Source: Candidatus Nomurabacteria bacterium | GTDB taxonomy: Bacteria > Patescibacteriota > Minisyncoccia > Phycocordibacterales > UBA9973 | Length of the DNA: 5,556 nt | Direction: 5' to 3' | Assembly (NCBI GenBank): GCA_023267515.1 | Contig: JAHFNF010000044.1 | Coordinates: forward strand, 1 to 5,556 | Part shown: one piece after another, positions 4,553-5,556 of the stretch | Layout of the letters: each line of letters opens with the position of its first letter | How positions within the stretch are numbered: position 1 is the stretch's first letter | The notes under the pieces: model-generated | The model's input: the letters and a program-made list of their open reading frames with translations, nothing else | Databases searched by the model: none | Told to the model about the DNA's origin: nothing | Translations under genes and position numbers: made by a program

Positions 4553-5556
4553 AATACTCAGGAGTATTTATAGACATCCAATCCAGCAACTGCCTCATCA
4601 CATATGAAGCTCCCACACTATTTGTTGATGGCCCGGCTTCCATTAGAATAGTAAAAGCATATTTCGGATCATTGTATGGGAAAAAACCCATTACCCAAGA
4701 GTTAACCTTATTTTTAGCAACACCGAGCTGCGCTGTACCAGTCTTTGCCGCCACCTGCACATAGGGGACATTAAGGGCTGTGGATGTACCAGAGCTTACC
4801 CCTTGCCTCATTCCCTCCCGCACCACAGAGAAAAAGTCCTTATTTAGGTCAATTACGGATGTTTGTTCAGCAGTTTTTACATCTCCTAATATAAAATGTG
4901 GCTGCGATAGTGTGCCACTATTTGCAATTGCACCCACCGCTCTTACCATTTGAATCGGTGTAACCTGGTACCCGTACTGACCGATAGCGGTATGATAGGT
5001 ATCTCCAACCCGCCAGGCATCCCCTTTAAAATTCTGCGCCTTCCACGCCGGGCTCGGGATTACACCGGCGCTCTCGTCCGGCAAATCTACGCCAGTTTTT
5101 TCTCCTATTCCAAAAAGACGGGAGTATTTTTCAATATTACTGATGCCGATACCGCGTTGCCCCTCAAATCCTCCGCCAACTTCATAAAAATATACGTCGG
5201 ATGATACTGCTAATGCCTGACGCATATCCACCCAGCCGTGCGCTTTCCAATCCTTAAAAACACTTTTTTGTTCAGGGAAATATGGATTTGGTATTGATAT
5301 TGAACCAGTGGAAAGGATTTTTTTATAAGGGTCAATCACACCCTCTGCCAAGGCACCCAGGGCGACAAAGGGTTTGACAATTGAGCCAGGAGTATAAAGG
5401 CCTGACAGTGTGCGATCCATAAAAACTTTTCTTTTATCTTTTAGGTATCCATTGATAACATCCGCATTTTTTCCAAGTGAAAGAATTTCTGAGTCATATT
5501 CAGGAAAGCTGACACTCGCGATGATCTCTCCATTTCTCACATCCATTATCATACCG
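4545..5556 (-). CDS. mrdA: penicillin-binding protein 2, transpeptidase domain (N-terminal part beyond the right edge)
   Basis: The frame is open through the right edge. The Met at 5552 is internal, because GMIMDVRNGEIIASVSFPEYD is the usual family stretch that opens the catalytic domain. Residue numbers here count from that Met. All penicillin-binding motifs are present. TPGSIVKP (54-61) contains SxxK with Ser57 as the acyl-enzyme serine. SSD (117-119) in VSSDVYFYEVGG is the second motif, and Asp at the third place is normal for PBP2, which has SCD in E. coli. AAKTGTAQLG (268-277) contains KTG. FKDWKAHGWVDMRQAL, the GVDLPDE segment and IGQYGYQVTPIQM also match the class B PBP2 (MrdA) pattern rather than FtsI. 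The enzyme would cross-link peptidoglycan during elongation, anchored by an N-terminal helix that is off-window. No rodA or mre gene is visible within the window. The protein ends soon after the transpeptidase fold, at TPEYFK. PBP2 over other class B PBPs is very likely but judged by eye. Confidence 0.9.
   Translation of the reverse strand, partial: GMIMDVRNGEIIASVSFPEYDSEILSLGKNADVINGYLKDKRKVFMDRTLSGLYTPGSIVKPFVALGALAEGVIDPYKKILSTGSISIPNPYFPEQKSVFKDWKAHGWVDMRQALAVSSDVYFYEVGGGFEGQRGIGISNIEKYSRLFGIGEKTGVDLPDESAGVIPSPAWKAQNFKGDAWRVGDTYHTAIGQYGYQVTPIQMVRAVGAIANSGTLSQPHFILGDVKTAEQTSVIDLNKDFFSVVREGMRQGVSSGTSTALNVPYVQVAAKTGTAQLGVAKNKVNSWVMGFFPYNDPKYAFTILMEAGPSTNSVGASYVMRQLLDWMSINTPEYFK
4552..4569. 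terminator. possible bidirectional terminator hairpin at the convergent 3' ends
   Basis: AAATACTC (4552-4559) and GAGTATTT (4562-4569) are perfect inverted repeats. They would form a seven-pair stem with a four-base loop CAGG. The stem starts at the last base of the agmatinase stop codon and uses the final codons of the PBP2 gene. It is AT-rich, and no clean U-tract follows on the plus strand. The minus-strand continuation (TATTTTAAATAAATTTATT) is T-rich but broken by A. Termination is therefore only possible, not shown. Confidence 0.3.

Noticed and set aside
5195..5203. Loss of the SxN motif in PBP2 (SSD present)
   Set aside because: PBP2/MrdA enzymes commonly have Asp at the third place, so this is not a defect.
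4950..5204. Plus-strand open frame of 84 codons inside the PBP2 gene
   Set aside because: It is antisense to conserved transpeptidase sequence with no supporting signals.
5550..5552. ATG at 5552 as the true start of the PBP2 gene
   Set aside because: The frame continues through the window edge and the local sequence is the family's internal segment opening the catalytic domain, so this Met is internal.
1..5556. Alternative genetic code with TGA as an amino acid
   Set aside because: All seven frames are continuous and family-like under the standard code; no in-frame TGA has to be read through.

Overview
The window is an AT-rich, tightly packed bacterial segment with seven protein genes and no gap longer than about 55 bases. 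No RNA gene, insertion sequence, CRISPR array or attachment site is visible. Five genes lie on the minus strand in the left two thirds, followed by one plus-strand gene and one minus-strand gene that converge and overlap at their 3' ends. Three things suggest a Patescibacteria/CPR (Parcubacteria-like) genome: the GAF histidine kinase with an odd H-box, the small membrane and hypothetical proteins beside it, and the very short spacers. This is inference from protein style, since no rRNA or ribosomal protein is present. The standard genetic code fits all genes.

Left part (1-2077), read right to left: an apparent three-gene signalling operon. A promoter with an extended -10 drives an eight-helix membrane protein that resembles the N-terminal sensor module of some membrane diguanylate cyclases. 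A 94-residue unrecognised protein follows, then a GAF-domain sensor histidine kinase that runs off the left edge before its ATPase domain. The kinase has no membrane segment of its own, so a natural reading is that the sensor and kinase are separate polypeptides. The kinase H-box is HKVKG instead of the usual HE-R-T pattern.

Middle (2095-3650): two minus-strand genes that each have their own promoter. One encodes a DUF2156 (GNAT-fold, MprF/LPG-synthase C-terminal-like) protein. The other encodes a seven-helix PQ-loop/SWEET-like membrane protein.

Right part (3654-5556): an agmatinase-family ureohydrolase is transcribed divergently from the PQ-loop gene out of a 35-base spacer. It meets the transpeptidase part of penicillin-binding protein 2 tail to tail, with 8 bases shared. 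The 5' part of the PBP2 gene lies beyond the right edge.

The most interesting DNA-level signal is promoter architecture. Three genes (starts at 2041, 3027 and 3635) carry a perfect TGnTATAAT placed exactly six bases before the start codon, and the agmatinase gene has TGTGATAAT eight bases before its ATG. This predicts transcription starting at or within two bases of the start codon, i.e. leaderless mRNAs. The two operon-internal genes instead have short Shine-Dalgarno-like sequences.
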